The notes beneath the pieces are model-generated. The model worked only from the letters and a program-made list of their open reading frames with translations, had not been told where the DNA came from and did not search any database. Source: CAYRWR01 sp964537555 (GTDB taxonomy: Bacteria > Spirochaetota > Brevinematia > Brevinematales > CAYRWR01). From it: a DNA stretch of 64,000 bases. Positions 1-8,376 of this stretch are shown here, piece after piece (position 1 is the stretch's first letter; every line of letters begins with the position of its first letter). A program made the translations under genes and the position numbers. The stretch is from positions 1 to 64,000 of the forward strand of contig CAZIAD010000004.1 of NCBI GenBank assembly GCA_964537555.1, written 5' to 3'.

Positions 1-1207
1 GGAGGTACTTGGCAATATCCAGGGCGGATACTCCCCGTTTGGCCTGTTCCACCGCTGAGAATACACATTCATGCAGACTGGAGCCGTCATAGGGCAGCTC
101 ATACAGCCCCCGGAGCCGGGCCTTGATGTACTTGGCGTTGAGCACGGCATTCTCGCTCACATTGAGGAGGCCTTCCTTTCCCTGGAGCAGGATATAAGCC
201 AGGGCCCGTACCAGTATGCCGTAGTTGCCGAAGAAGGGGGCGATCCTGCCTATACTGTCTGCGTTTTCCGTGATGACGGTGTAATGTTCGGATGCGTCTT
301 TTACCACGCGGGGCAGAGGCAGGAAGGGTTCCAGCTTTTTATTGACTGCTACCGGGCCTGCACCGGGCCCCCCGCCGCCATGAGGGGTGGCAAAGGTCTT
401 GTGGGTATTGATATGGATGACATCAAATCCCAGGTCACCGGGCCGTACCTGGCCCAGGATAGCATTGAGATTGGCTCCATCGTAATAGAGGAGACAGTCG
501 TGGGCGTGGGCGATACGGGAGATCTCATCTATACTGTGTTCAAATATTCCCAGGGTATTGGGGCAGGTCAGCATGATAGCTGCGCAGTCATCATCCAGAC
601 TCTCTTCAAGAGCAGCTATATCCAGCTCACCATTGGCCAGGCTGGGTATGGTCACGATGTCATAGCCTGCGGCTGTGGCCGAGGCAGGATTGGTGCCATG
701 TGACGAGTCAGGTACGATGATCTTACTTTTTTTATTACCCCGATGGCGGTGGTAGGCATCGATGAGCATGATGCCCAGCATCTCCCCATGGGCTCCGGCC
801 AGGGGCTGGGTAGTAGCGGCATGCATGCCGGTGATCTCACAGAGCAGGCCTTCCAGGTCATGGATGATAGCCAGGCCGCCCTGGTTCCACTGTTCGCCTC
901 GGGGCAGGGTAGCCAGCCAGGGGTGCAGCCTGCGAATACCGGACAGATTGGCTGCCTGGTCTGTAAAGCGGGGGTTGTACTTCATAGTACAGCTGCCCAG
1001 GGGATAAAAGTTTGTGTCTATGGAAAAATTAAGCTGGGACAGCATGGTAAAGTGCCGCACTATATCCAGCTCGGACAGCTCCGGTAAACGGGCATCAGAC
1101 CGGCGCAGGAGTCCCTGATGGGGTAGGCTGGCCGGGGGTACATCGCGGCCCGGGAGCTTTATTCCTTTGCGCCCGGCCTGAGAGATCTCAGATAATAAAG
1201 CCATCAT
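1..1207 (-). CDS. gcvPB: Glycine dehydrogenase (decarboxylating) subunit 2, partial
   Basis: P-protein subunit 2 of the glycine cleavage system, the cytosolic PLP enzyme that decarboxylates glycine and passes the aminomethyl group to lipoyl-GcvH. About 402 residues are visible; the C-terminus lies beyond the left edge (the family is usually around 480-500). The PLP-lysine region reads THKTFATPHGGGGPGAGP, and the conserved LGSCTMKYNP segment is present near the N-terminus. The start ATG (1207-1205) overlaps the gcvPA stop as TGATG, and a second ATG follows at once, so the start could shift by one codon. It is the last visible gene of the gcvT-H-PA-PB operon, and the split P-protein explains why subunit 1 sits immediately upstream. 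The call is certain from the motif and the context. Confidence 0.96.
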   Translation of the reverse strand, partial: MMALLSEISQAGRKGIKLPGRDVPPASLPHQGLLRRSDARLPELSELDIVRHFTMLSQLNFSIDTNFYPLGSCTMKYNPRFTDQAANLSGIRRLHPWLATLPRGEQWNQGGLAIIHDLEGLLCEITGMHAATTQPLAGAHGEMLGIMLIDAYHRHRGNKKSKIIVPDSSHGTNPASATAAGYDIVTIPSLANGELDIAALEESLDDDCAAIMLTCPNTLGIFEHSIDEISRIAHAHDCLLYYDGANLNAILGQVRPGDLGFDVIHINTHKTFATPHGGGGPGAGPVAVNKKLEPFLPLPRVVKDASEHYTVITENADSIGRIAPFFGNYGILVRALAYILLQGKEGLLNVSENAVLNAKYIKARLRGLYELPYDGSSLHECVFSAVEQAKRGVSALDIAKYL

Positions 1208-2520
1208 CACTGAGCCTCCCGGATAGACTGGACCAGACGGTCCATTTGTTCTTTGCTAGTAGTCTCCGTCACACAGACCAGCAGAGCATCCTCCATAGCC
1301 GGGAAGTACTGTCCCAGGGGAATACCTGCCAGGATATTCCGGTCTGCCAGGCTGTTGTAGAGAGCGAGGGCAGGCTTCGGAGTACGGATGGTGAATTCAT
1401 TAAATGTAGGCCGGGTATTCATTATGGATACTCCAGGCAGCTGTGTTAACTCAGCCTTAAGGTACTCGGACTTGTCATAATTAAGCCGGGCCAGGTCTTT
1501 CAGGCCCTGTCTGCCCAATAGTGACATATAGATAAGGCTGCGCAGGGCCATGAGGCTCTGGTTGGAGCAGATATTGGAATTGGCCCGTTCCCGCTTGATG
1601 TGCTGTTCCCGGGCCTGCAGGGTGAGGACAAAGGCCCTCTTGCCGTCCTGATCCACTGTCTCGCCGCAGATACGGCCGGGCAGCTTTCGTACATGCTGCA
1701 TACGTGTAGCGATAATACCCAGGTAGGGTCCGCCGAAAGAGAGGGGGTTACCCAGGCACTGGCCTTCAGCCACTACTATATCTACATCCTTTTCCCCGGG
1801 TGACTGGAGCAGGCCCAGGGAGATAGGGTAGGTGTTTTCTATGGTGATGATGTTTTTGGATTTAGCCGCACTGATCACATTAGTCCAGTCATTGATACTG
1901 CCTGTAAAGTCAGGAGTCTGGAATATGACGGCAGAGATCTCTTCATTTAAGTTATCCAGAGATTCTGTCTGCAGATCTATCCGGATGAGCTCGATGTCCA
2001 GGTTATTGAGGTAACTCTGCAGGACCTGGAGGTAGAGGGGATTGAGCCATTGGTCTGCCACGATTTTTTTACGGCGGTTTATGCGCAGGGCCATCATGGC
2101 GGCTTCGGCCAGGGCAGTGGATCCGTCGTAGAGAGAGGCATTGGTCACCTCCATTCCGGTCAGCTCACAGATGGCAGTCTGGTACTCAAACAGAGCCTGC
2201 AGGGTACCCTGTGATGCTTCGGGCTGATAGGGAGTATATGCAGTAGCAAATTCCCCCCGGGAGGACAGGGAGTCCACAGCTGCCGGGATAAAATGATCGT
2301 AGTAGCCTCCCCCGATAAAGGAAAGGGTAGTGCTATCATTTTTAGCAGCCTGAGTCTCAAAATAGTTCAGGACTTCCCATTCAGACAGGCCAGGCTTGAG
2401 ATCAAAACTCTTAGCTTTATAGGCCGGCTTAATATCCTGAAAAAGCTGGGCCGGGTCTTTCAACCCGGCTGCTTCCAGCATTTGCTGTTTTTCTAAGGGA
2501 CTGTGAGGGATGTAGCTCAA
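1207..2520 (-). CDS. gcvPA: Glycine dehydrogenase (decarboxylating) subunit 1
   Basis: Subunit 1 of the two-subunit P-protein, 437 residues, the normal length for GcvPA. It pairs with GcvPB to decarboxylate glycine; the catalytic lysine is carried by subunit 2. Typical segments are SFIGGGYYDHFIPAAV near residue 65, TPYQPEASQGTLQALFEYQT near 95-115, and LSFGGPYLGIIA and the NICSNQSL region further on. The start codon is TTG (2520-2518), overlapping the gcvH stop as TTGA, which implies translational coupling to gcvH. The nearest alternative starts lie well inside the conserved N-terminus. It is followed by gcvPB with a one-base overlap. Confidence 0.97.
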   Translation of the reverse strand: MSYIPHSPLEKQQMLEAAGLKDPAQLFQDIKPAYKAKSFDLKPGLSEWEVLNYFETQAAKNDSTTLSFIGGGYYDHFIPAAVDSLSSRGEFATAYTPYQPEASQGTLQALFEYQTAICELTGMEVTNASLYDGSTALAEAAMMALRINRRKKIVADQWLNPLYLQVLQSYLNNLDIELIRIDLQTESLDNLNEEISAVIFQTPDFTGSINDWTNVISAAKSKNIITIENTYPISLGLLQSPGEKDVDIVVAEGQCLGNPLSFGGPYLGIIATRMQHVRKLPGRICGETVDQDGKRAFVLTLQAREQHIKRERANSNICSNQSLMALRSLIYMSLLGRQGLKDLARLNYDKSEYLKAELTQLPGVSIMNTRPTFNEFTIRTPKPALALYNSLADRNILAGIPLGQYFPAMEDALLVCVTETTSKEQMDRLVQSIREAQ

Positions 2521-2894
2521 TCTTCCAATCCTTTTACATATTCTTTGTACTGGGCTTCAGACATGAGGCTGTCTTTTTCAGAGAGATCACTAAGCTCTAA
2601 CTGGGCGATCCATCCTTTATCCTGGGCACTTTCATTGACGATCTCCGGGGTCTCCTGGAGTACGTCATTGACCTTGCTTACTTTTCCACTCATGGGATTG
2701 TAGACATCGCTGGCTGCTTTTACGGACTCTATAGAGCATAGGATGTCATCCTGGGCTACTTCCATGCCGATCTGGGGCAGCTCCACGTAAGTGATATCAC
2801 CCAGCTGTTCTACAGCGTGGTCAGTGATACCTACTGTACCGATGTTTCCTTCGATCCTGATCCATTCATGTTCTTTACTGAAAAAAACTGACAT
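2517..2894 (-). CDS. gcvH: Glycine cleavage system H protein
   Basis: Lipoyl carrier of the glycine cleavage system, 125 residues, standard length. It shuttles the aminomethyl intermediate from the P-protein to the T-protein. The lipoylated lysine is K59 in the conserved context SIESVKAASDVYNPMSG, and the N-terminal KEHEWIRIEG and GITDHAVEQLGDITYVELP segments are typical. An AGAGAGG ribosome binding site lies about 8 bases before the ATG. It starts 12 bases after the gcvT stop, and its TGA overlaps the TTG start of gcvPA, so the four gcv genes form one transcript. Confidence 0.98.
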   Translation of the reverse strand: MSVFFSKEHEWIRIEGNIGTVGITDHAVEQLGDITYVELPQIGMEVAQDDILCSIESVKAASDVYNPMSGKVSKVNDVLQETPEIVNESAQDKGWIAQLELSDLSEKDSLMSEAQYKEYVKGLED

Positions 2895-2906
2895 TCTCCG
2901 ACCTCT

Positions 2907-4004
2907 CTATATTTTTTTGCGGGCACTGCCCTGTTCATAAAAGGGCAGGTCCACTATCTCTGCTTCTATACTGGTATTTCCGTTGACGACACTGATGACA
3001 TTGCCCGACTCGATAAGGTTCCGGGGCATGATCCCTATGCCTATACCGGTGCCGGTCAGGGGAGAGTAGGTCCCGCTGGTCACTGTCCCTACTGCCTGTC
3101 CATTTACCACGATGTCAAAATGACTGCGGGGGGATCTCCGGCTCAGGGTCTGAAAGGCGACTCTGTCCATAGTCAGTCCGTTCTGAATGAACTGTTCCAG
3201 GGCGGCCTTACCGCTGAAATCTTTATTCATATCCACAAAGTCAGCCAGCCCGTATTCCAGGGGATTGGCATGATCATCCATATCACTGCCATAGAGGCTG
3301 TAACCCATCTCCAGGCGCAGTACATCCCGGGCACCCAGTCCCGCGGGAGCCACTCTCTCATCCAGCATGAGGGCGCCCCACAGCCTCTGCAGAACAGGGG
3401 CGCTGGCATAGAGCTCATATCCCAGCTCCCCGGTATAGCCGGTCCGGCTGATTATAGCCGGTTCATTATAGAGGCTGATGCGCCGGTTCTGGAAATATTT
3501 GAGAGTGGAGATGTCATCATCCAGGATAGTGGAGAGTACGGTATAAGATAAGGGGCCCTGCACATCCAGTTTAGCGGTCTTATCTGAAATGTTTTCCAGC
3601 TTTGAATCGTCTTTTATATGTTGGTGCAGATTCCCGTAATCTTTGTCTATAGTCCCGGCATTGACCACGATGAAGAGCTCATCCGCAGCCATACGGTAGA
3701 TGATGAGGTCATCGATGATGCCGCCCTGATCATTGAGCATGAGCCCGTATTTGCAGCGCCCTATAGCCAGGTCCTGAATGGAAAAGGTCACAGCTTGCTC
3801 TATACCGGATGCAGCGATATCACCCTTAAACAGAAACTCACCCATGTGAGAGGTGTCAAATACAGCCACTGACTCCCGGCACTGCCGGTGCTCAGCCAGG
3901 ATGCCATCCTTATACTGTATAGGCATGTCCCATCCGGCAAAAGGCCCCATTTTAGCCCCCAGGTCCTGGTGGTACTGATAAAAGGGTGTCTGTTTTAAAG
4001 TCAT
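2907..4004 (-). CDS. gcvT: Glycine cleavage T protein (aminomethyltransferase)
   Basis: Tetrahydrofolate-dependent aminomethyltransferase, 365 residues (family 360-375). It releases ammonia and forms 5,10-methylene-THF from aminomethyl-GcvH. Diagnostic segments are the N-terminal GAKMGPFAGWDMPIQY, the VFDTSHMGEF motif, GYTGELGYELY, and PAGLGARDVLRLEMGYSLYG, which contains the folate-binding acidic/arginine region. The ATG at 4004 is preceded by AGAGAGGAA. It is the first gene of the gcv operon, with a strong promoter at 4039-4067. The leader is too short to hold a glycine riboswitch. The one-carbon units produced would be used by FolD, which is also in this window. Confidence 0.97.
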   Translation of the reverse strand: MTLKQTPFYQYHQDLGAKMGPFAGWDMPIQYKDGILAEHRQCRESVAVFDTSHMGEFLFKGDIAASGIEQAVTFSIQDLAIGRCKYGLMLNDQGGIIDDLIIYRMAADELFIVVNAGTIDKDYGNLHQHIKDDSKLENISDKTAKLDVQGPLSYTVLSTILDDDISTLKYFQNRRISLYNEPAIISRTGYTGELGYELYASAPVLQRLWGALMLDERVAPAGLGARDVLRLEMGYSLYGSDMDDHANPLEYGLADFVDMNKDFSGKAALEQFIQNGLTMDRVAFQTLSRRSPRSHFDIVVNGQAVGTVTSGTYSPLTGTGIGIGIMPRNLIESGNVISVVNGNTSIEAEIVDLPFYEQGSARKKI

Positions 4005-4038
4005 GCTTCCTCTCTTCCAGCTCTACTAAGAGCCATTC

Positions 4039-4067
4039 ATTATAGCACCTTTCAAATAAGATTTCAA
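4039..4067 (-). promoter_or_regulatory. Sigma-70-type promoter of the gcv operon
   Basis: On the minus strand there is TTGAAA (-35), a 17-base spacer and a perfect TATAAT (-10). It sits about 35 bases upstream of the gcvT ATG. Both boxes and the ideal spacing are seen directly; activity is inferred. Confidence 0.8.
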
Positions 4068-4100
4068 AATTCCCAGCTATGATAAGGGAGATTGTCTAGT

Positions 4101-4129
4101 TTGACTTTCAGACTTGTTTCTTTTAAGAT
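4101..4129 (+). promoter_or_regulatory. Sigma-70-type promoter of cysS
   Basis: TTGACT, a 17-base spacer and TAAGAT on the plus strand, divergent from the gcv promoter. Transcription would begin near 4136. This rules out the ATG at 4130 as the cysS start and supports the ATG at 4157. Confidence 0.65.
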
Positions 4130-4156
4130 ATGCTTAGCCCAATTACGGAGGATAGT

Positions 4157-5560
4157 ATGGCAGTGCAGTTTTACAATACCCGGTCCCGCTCATTACAGGA
4201 ATTTCAGCCCCAGGTCCCGGGAAAAGTGAGCCTCTATATCTGCGGCCCTACCGTCTATAACTATATGCACATCGGTAATCTCCGCACCTTTTTATTCGGG
4301 GATCTCTTAAAGCGCTGGCTGGAATACCGCCGCTATGAAGTCACCCATGTCATGAATATCACCGATGTGGATGACAAGACTATCCGGGATTCCATAGCTG
4401 CCCAAAAGACCCTCAAGGAATTTACCACCATCTATAAAGAGGCATTTCTGGAAGATCTAAGGTCACTCAATATCAAGCCGGCGACCTATTACCCCCTGGC
4501 CACAGACAGTATAGAAGGTATGATAGACCTGATCAGCCGGCTCATGGAAAAAGGCCATGCCTATGCTACAGATGACGGGGTCTACTTCCGGGTATCCAGC
4601 TTTGACAGTTATGGTAAGCTGGCTCATCTGGACAAGGAAAATCTCAAGACCGGGGCCTCAGGCCGGGTGGCCCAGGATGAATACGACCGTGAGGATATCT
4701 CAGACTTTGCCCTGTGGAAGAAGTGGGTGCCCGGTGACGGAGATGTCAAGTGGGATTCCCCCTGGGGTGCAGGCCGTCCGGGCTGGCACATAGAGTGCTC
4801 GGTCATGAGTATGAAGTATCTGGGGGAGACCCTCGATATACACGCGGGCGGGGTAGACCTCATATTTCCTCATCATGAGAACGAGATAGCCCAGAGTGAG
4901 GCCGTGACTGGTAAGGAATTCGCCCGCTACTGGCTCCACGCCGCGCATCTGGTAGTAGACGGCCAGAAGATGTCCAAGTCCAAAGGTAATTTCTTCACCC
5001 TGCGCGATATACAGGATAAAGGCTTTGATGCCCGGGCTTTGCGGTTTGCATTATTTACCACGCATTATCGTAAACCCCTGAACTTCACGCTGGACGGCCT
5101 CAGAGCGGCGGAGTCTGCCCTAGAAAGGCTGGATGACTTTATCCTCAACCAGAAAAACAACAAAAACACTGTCGTTCCTGATCCTGAGATGAAAGCCTTT
5201 CTGGAAGAACGTAAAAACAGGTTTGAACAATCCATGGATGAAGATATCAATATCGCGGAAGCTATGGGTTCGGTATTTGAGATCGTAAAATACTTTAACG
5301 AACGCCTTAACGAGGTATCCCTGGAAATATCCCGGTCCATCCTGGACTTTTTCCGGAAGATCGATCAGGTACTGGGATTCCTGAATATGGATGAGGAAGA
5401 CAGCCTCTCCCCTGAGGACCAGGGCCTCCTGGACCAGCGTGCCCAGGCCCGGAAGGACAAAGACTGGATCAAGAGTGATGAGATCCGGGACCTGCTCCTG
5501 GAGCGGGGTGTGGAAGTGAGGGACAGTGCCCAGGGCCAGGTGTGGAAGAGGGTAAAGTGA
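4157..5560 (+). CDS. cysS: Cysteinyl-tRNA synthetase
   Basis: Class I aminoacyl-tRNA synthetase charging tRNA-Cys, 467 residues from the chosen start, normal for CysRS. The HIGH-type signature is in YICGPTVYNYMHIGN and the KMSKS loop in GQKMSKSKGNFFTLRD. Zinc-site residues are visible in the CGPTVY, GWHIECS and HHENEIAQSE segments. The start is ATG 4157 because GGAGGA lies 4 bases upstream and the protein begins MAVQFYNT as in the family. The in-frame ATG at 4130 lies within the promoter. It is a single gene, divergent from gcvT, followed by a perfect 12-bp hairpin that opens the repeat region. Confidence 0.98.
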   Translation: MAVQFYNTRSRSLQEFQPQVPGKVSLYICGPTVYNYMHIGNLRTFLFGDLLKRWLEYRRYEVTHVMNITDVDDKTIRDSIAAQKTLKEFTTIYKEAFLEDLRSLNIKPATYYPLATDSIEGMIDLISRLMEKGHAYATDDGVYFRVSSFDSYGKLAHLDKENLKTGASGRVAQDEYDREDISDFALWKKWVPGDGDVKWDSPWGAGRPGWHIECSVMSMKYLGETLDIHAGGVDLIFPHHENEIAQSEAVTGKEFARYWLHAAHLVVDGQKMSKSKGNFFTLRDIQDKGFDARALRFALFTTHYRKPLNFTLDGLRAAESALERLDDFILNQKNNKNTVVPDPEMKAFLEERKNRFEQSMDEDINIAEAMGSVFEIVKYFNERLNEVSLEISRSILDFFRKIDQVLGFLNMDEEDSLSPEDQGLLDQRAQARKDKDWIKSDEIRDLLLERGVEVRDSAQGQVWKRVK

Positions 5561-5561
5561 T

Positions 5562-5880
5562 CTTACTTTCTTGCAGCTCCAAGAAAGTAAGCAAAGAAGG
5601 AGCTTCTTTGGTCGGTGGGACAATGAGGCATCGCCCCGCGAAATGGTGGCTGATAGAATAGCAGTTCAATGTGCCGGGCGGGCTGAATGGCCGGAGGCTG
5701 GGCGCAGGCTAGGGTAGGTCAGCCCTACTGGGGTTTATTGTGGGGCGCACATTGAGGAGCGGGACAGCCACCTTCGGCGGGGAAGTGGAGCTTGGTTTAG
5801 TTGAAGGTTTTCGGCCGGTTTGAGGATGAGGGCTCGGACTTTAAAGACAGTACCTGCTTTTGACTAGTGACTTTCGACTA
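5562..5880 (+). repeat. Structured intergenic repeat, copy 1
   Basis: First copy of a roughly 320-base element found twice in this window. It opens with a perfect 12-bp hairpin (5562-5573/5580-5591), immediately followed by an 8-bp hairpin (5592-5599/5603-5610). A long-range pair CAATGTGC (5667-5674)/GCACATTG (5747-5754) encloses a smaller TAGGG/CCCTA stem. Apart from its first ~60 bases it is nearly identical to copy 2 up to the GACTAGTGACT motif. The first hairpin starts two bases after the cysS stop and may also terminate cysS. Short frames inside it have no supportable start or family and I do not call them genes. Confidence 0.8.
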
Positions 5881-6070
5881 TTGACTTATATGTCATCCTG
5901 AATGGAGTCATACGTAATGAAGGATCTTTGAGTGTGTTTGAGATCAATCATTATCCTTAGGCTCCACCATTTACTATATCATATCTCTGAAAGGAATCTC
6001 CCTGTCGGCGGTAGGGCGTGCCTGGGCTGCCACACAGTGCAGGTACTGGTAGGCTACCGAGGGGCTTTCC
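5881..6070. other. Spacer between repeat copies, no gene
   Basis: No supportable gene. It contains a degenerate TCATCCTGAATGGAG...GAAGGATCT sequence (around 5893-5931), resembling the dispersed 'TCATCCTGAGC...GAAGGATCT' intergenic repeat known from many bacterial genomes (from memory, unverified). Its latter part (5998-6060) loosely matches 6491-6555 after copy 2, suggesting a duplicated unit of about 500 bases. Confidence 0.5.
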
Positions 6071-6440
6071 GCTTTCTTTTCAGGAAGAAAAGAAAGCTTG
6101 GCAAAGAAAATTCCTTCTTTGGTCGGTGGGACTGAAGGGCATCGCCCCGCGAAATGGTGGCTGATAGAATAGCAGTTCAATATGCCGGGCGGGCTGAATG
6201 GCCCGCTTCCGCCGTCCGTGTCTACGCGGGCACCTTGCCGTCCTTGCAAATGGCCGGAGGCTGGGCGCAGGCTAGGGTAGGTCAGCCCTACTGGGGTTTA
6301 TTGTGGGGCGCACATTGAGGAGCGAGACAGCCACCTTCGGCGGGGAAGTGGAGCCTGGTTTAGTTGAAGGTTTTCTGTCGGTTTGAGGATGAGGGCTCGG
6401 ACTTACAAAGATAGAGCCTACTTTTGACTAGTGACTTATT
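6071..6440 (+). repeat. Structured intergenic repeat, copy 2
   Basis: Second copy. Its first hairpin (6071-6081/6087-6097) has an 11-bp perfect stem whose bases differ from copy 1, yet pairing is kept. The second hairpin is 6102-6108/6115-6121. It carries an extra 52 bases (6202-6253) ending in AATGG, the same five bases that precede it, consistent with a slippage deletion in copy 1 or insertion here. The rest matches copy 1 with scattered substitutions. The CAATGTGC arm of copy 1 is CAATATGC here, so that long-range pair is not perfectly kept. Confidence 0.8.
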
Positions 6441-6610
6441 TGTCTTCCTAAGTCTCTACCCTATACTTTACCTCACTATCGAAGGATCTTTCCCTGTCTG
6501 TGGGAGAGAATGCATGGCATACCACATTAGGGTGTTGGCTATGCGCGATGTGGACCTGACACGCATAGGCAACATTGTTAAGTATAAATAACCGATAAAA
6601 GGATTTTTAA
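6441..6610. other. Intergenic tail of the repeat region
   Basis: No gene seen. 6479-6555 parallels the stretch after copy 1 (GAAGGATCTTT, then a TCCCTGT-like segment). The last 50 bases are AT-rich and lead into the next gene. Confidence 0.4.
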
Positions 6611-6934
6611 GTGGAAATTTTAGTTTTGATTATAAAGCTTCTTGTTCTTGCATCTATTCTTGCTTTTCCATTCGTTTACATCATTCGAATAAAAACCAAT
6701 GTTGAACTTTCAAAAAAGAAGATTGAGGACTGGGCAAAAAAAATGAAGTTTACAGTAAATAGTATGAAACTAAAAAAGAGTTCTCTCTTTTTTAATAATT
6801 TCGGCCGCTACCAGAAAAAGCAATATTATTCAAATTTATCAATCGATAAGAATACGAGTATCAATGTCATCATAACTTGCAGGTTCTCTATTGATAAATT
6901 TGATTACGAAAATATCGTTTATAATGAGTTATAA
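6611..6934 (+). CDS. Small membrane-anchored hypothetical protein
   Basis: I do not recognise this 107-residue protein. It has one hydrophobic segment at about residues 3-26, then a lysine-rich soluble part with many Asn and Tyr. The start is GTG with AAAAGGA about 9 bases upstream. The coding DNA is visibly AT-rich compared with neighbouring genes, suggesting recent acquisition or a remnant. It lies directly downstream of the two repeat copies and may have been carried or exposed by them. It could be a truncated fragment of a larger protein. Confidence 0.5.
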   Translation: MEILVLIIKLLVLASILAFPFVYIIRIKTNVELSKKKIEDWAKKMKFTVNSMKLKKSSLFFNNFGRYQKKQYYSNLSIDKNTSINVIITCRFSIDKFDYENIVYNEL

Positions 6935-7077
6935 CTGCCAGTCTACAGGTTACAGCCCGTTGTTGAGCCTGGTATGTTATAAAAAATTGGAATTTTTGCA
7001 GGAAGCACGGGATTATTTGCAACTAAAGCATTCCCCCAAATCAGAATGATAAAATAAGCCATAAGCAGGAGTTAGTA

Positions 7078-7548
7078 TTGGATATTCCAGGATTTATAGA
7101 CAAATATTTTTATGTTATCGCCTTTGTAGTCAGCCTGCTAAACTATCTTATCACTAAGAGAAAAATCGACAAAGCAGAGATCAAAGATCCGGATATAGAG
7201 CAGGATCTGCTTAATTTGATCAAAAAGAGATTCATAATGTATATAGTGCCTATTTTAGTAATGGCTCTGGGCATGACTCTGGGAAAACTGGAGAGCCTGG
7301 ACGATTTTTTCACTCCAGGAAAGCTAAATCCCTATATTATAGTATTCTGGATTCTCACTTTTATTATCACTATCTTTGAAGCTGTTAAAATCCTGTTTGG
7401 AGAGGGACTGGAAGAGATGAACCTGCTCAGCCGGACTCTGGGAAAACCTGAAGCCAAAGCTCTACCTGTTAAAGTGATGGTTATTATACTACTCTTAGTG
7501 GAATTATCGTTCTTTTACCTTCTGTTTTTCACAACACCAGGGTTATAA
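7078..7548 (+). CDS. Integral membrane hypothetical protein
   Basis: 156 residues with about four hydrophobic segments (near 8-25, 55-74, 86-108 and 133-152), so an inner-membrane protein. No family recognised. The start is TTG at 7078 with GCAGGAG 10 bases upstream; no later ATG precedes the first membrane span. A strong terminator-like hairpin follows at 7553, so this is the end of a short unit, possibly with the gene at 6611. Confidence 0.6.
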   Translation: MDIPGFIDKYFYVIAFVVSLLNYLITKRKIDKAEIKDPDIEQDLLNLIKKRFIMYIVPILVMALGMTLGKLESLDDFFTPGKLNPYIIVFWILTFIITIFEAVKILFGEGLEEMNLLSRTLGKPEAKALPVKVMVIILLLVELSFFYLLFFTTPGL

Positions 7549-7552
7549 ATAT

Positions 7553-7588
7553 GGCCCCGGGTAAAGTCCGGGGCCTCATAGTTTTCTT
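7553..7588 (+). terminator. Rho-independent terminator-like hairpin
   Basis: 8-bp perfect stem GGCCCCGG (7553-7560)/CCGGGGCC (7568-7575) with a 7-base loop, followed by a short T-rich stretch. It lies 4 bases after the stop of the membrane protein gene. Confidence 0.7.
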
Positions 7589-7716
7589 AGAAATTATACA
7601 TCAGTAATACTGGTATATATCACACCGACTAAGATCCATACTTCTGATGCAGAGTTCGTATAATTCTGACATCCTTTGGAATCCCAATTTGATGCTCGGC
7701 AACAGCAATCTACACC

Positions 7717-8325
7717 CTATCTCCGGGACAGCCGGCGGGCTATGCGGAAGGCACGCTCCATGTCGGGCAGGGTGGTCAGCTCGGGTACCACCTGTATATA
7801 TCTCACTATACCCTGCTTATCCAGTATAATGACAGCCCTGGCCAGTATGTCCATGCCGGATACCTGGAGCCCGGTAGCCTGTCCAAAGGTATCCATGCCC
7901 CGGTCACTGTAGAACTGCACATCATCCATGCCGGTCTCTTTACTGAAGCGGGACATGTCTTCATAGAGGTCCCGGCTCACAGTGATCCTGACTACATTGG
8001 GAGGGAGGCTGTCCCCTGCATCACCCAGGTAATGGGTCTGGGCTTCACATACTTTTGTGTTCAGGGAGGGGACTATGCTGAGCAGTACTACCTTTCCCTG
8101 AAACATATTGGGGGTTGCGGCCTGGGAATGTAGAGTATCCTGTAGTATGACATCCGGGAAAGGCTGCCCGGTCTGCAGGGGAGTGCCTGCCAGCTCCAGT
8201 CTCAGTCCTTTTTTACTGATGTGTGTGCCGGGCTGTACGCTGCCCCGGTTAAAGTCCAAGCCTTTATGGCCGCAGGCAGTGAGCAGTACTGACACACTGA
8301 AAAACACCGTCATAATCTTCTGCAT
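7717..8325 (-). CDS. Tpx-like thiol peroxidase lipoprotein, 1-Cys type
   Basis: 202-residue peroxiredoxin of the Tpx family, which reduces hydroperoxides with a reactive cysteine. The signature VPSLNTKVCEAQT holds the PxxxT..C site, with peroxidatic C93. The resolving position, in E. coli Tpx the Cys of RFC, is RFS here (S128), and no other cysteine exists except C18. C18 sits in a lipobox (LLTAC) after a hydrophobic leader, so the protein is probably lipid-anchored outside the cytoplasm. The start is ATG with GAGGAG upstream. The lipid anchor adds about 35 residues to the usual ~165. It lies near a SodC lipoprotein gene; together they suggest envelope oxidant defence. Confidence 0.88.
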   Translation of the reverse strand: MQKIMTVFFSVSVLLTACGHKGLDFNRGSVQPGTHISKKGLRLELAGTPLQTGQPFPDVILQDTLHSQAATPNMFQGKVVLLSIVPSLNTKVCEAQTHYLGDAGDSLPPNVVRITVSRDLYEDMSRFSKETGMDDVQFYSDRGMDTFGQATGLQVSGMDILARAVIILDKQGIVRYIQVVPELTTLPDMERAFRIARRLSRR

Positions 8326-8376
8326 ATACAGCTCCTCATTTGGCTTCTTGTTTGAGCCTGCGCAGTCTAAGAATAC

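Noticed and set aside
71..703. Long plus-strand frame of 210 residues
   Set aside because: It is antisense to gcvPB, whose motifs are unmistakable on the minus strand.
4005..4156. Glycine riboswitch before gcvT
   Set aside because: The leader between promoter and ATG is only about 30 bases, too short for the aptamer.
5469..6249. Minus-strand frames containing CYSISHHFAGRC in both repeat copies
   Set aside because: The same frame is seen twice only because the DNA is repeated; it is interrupted differently in each copy and has no start site, so it is part of the repeat, not a protein.
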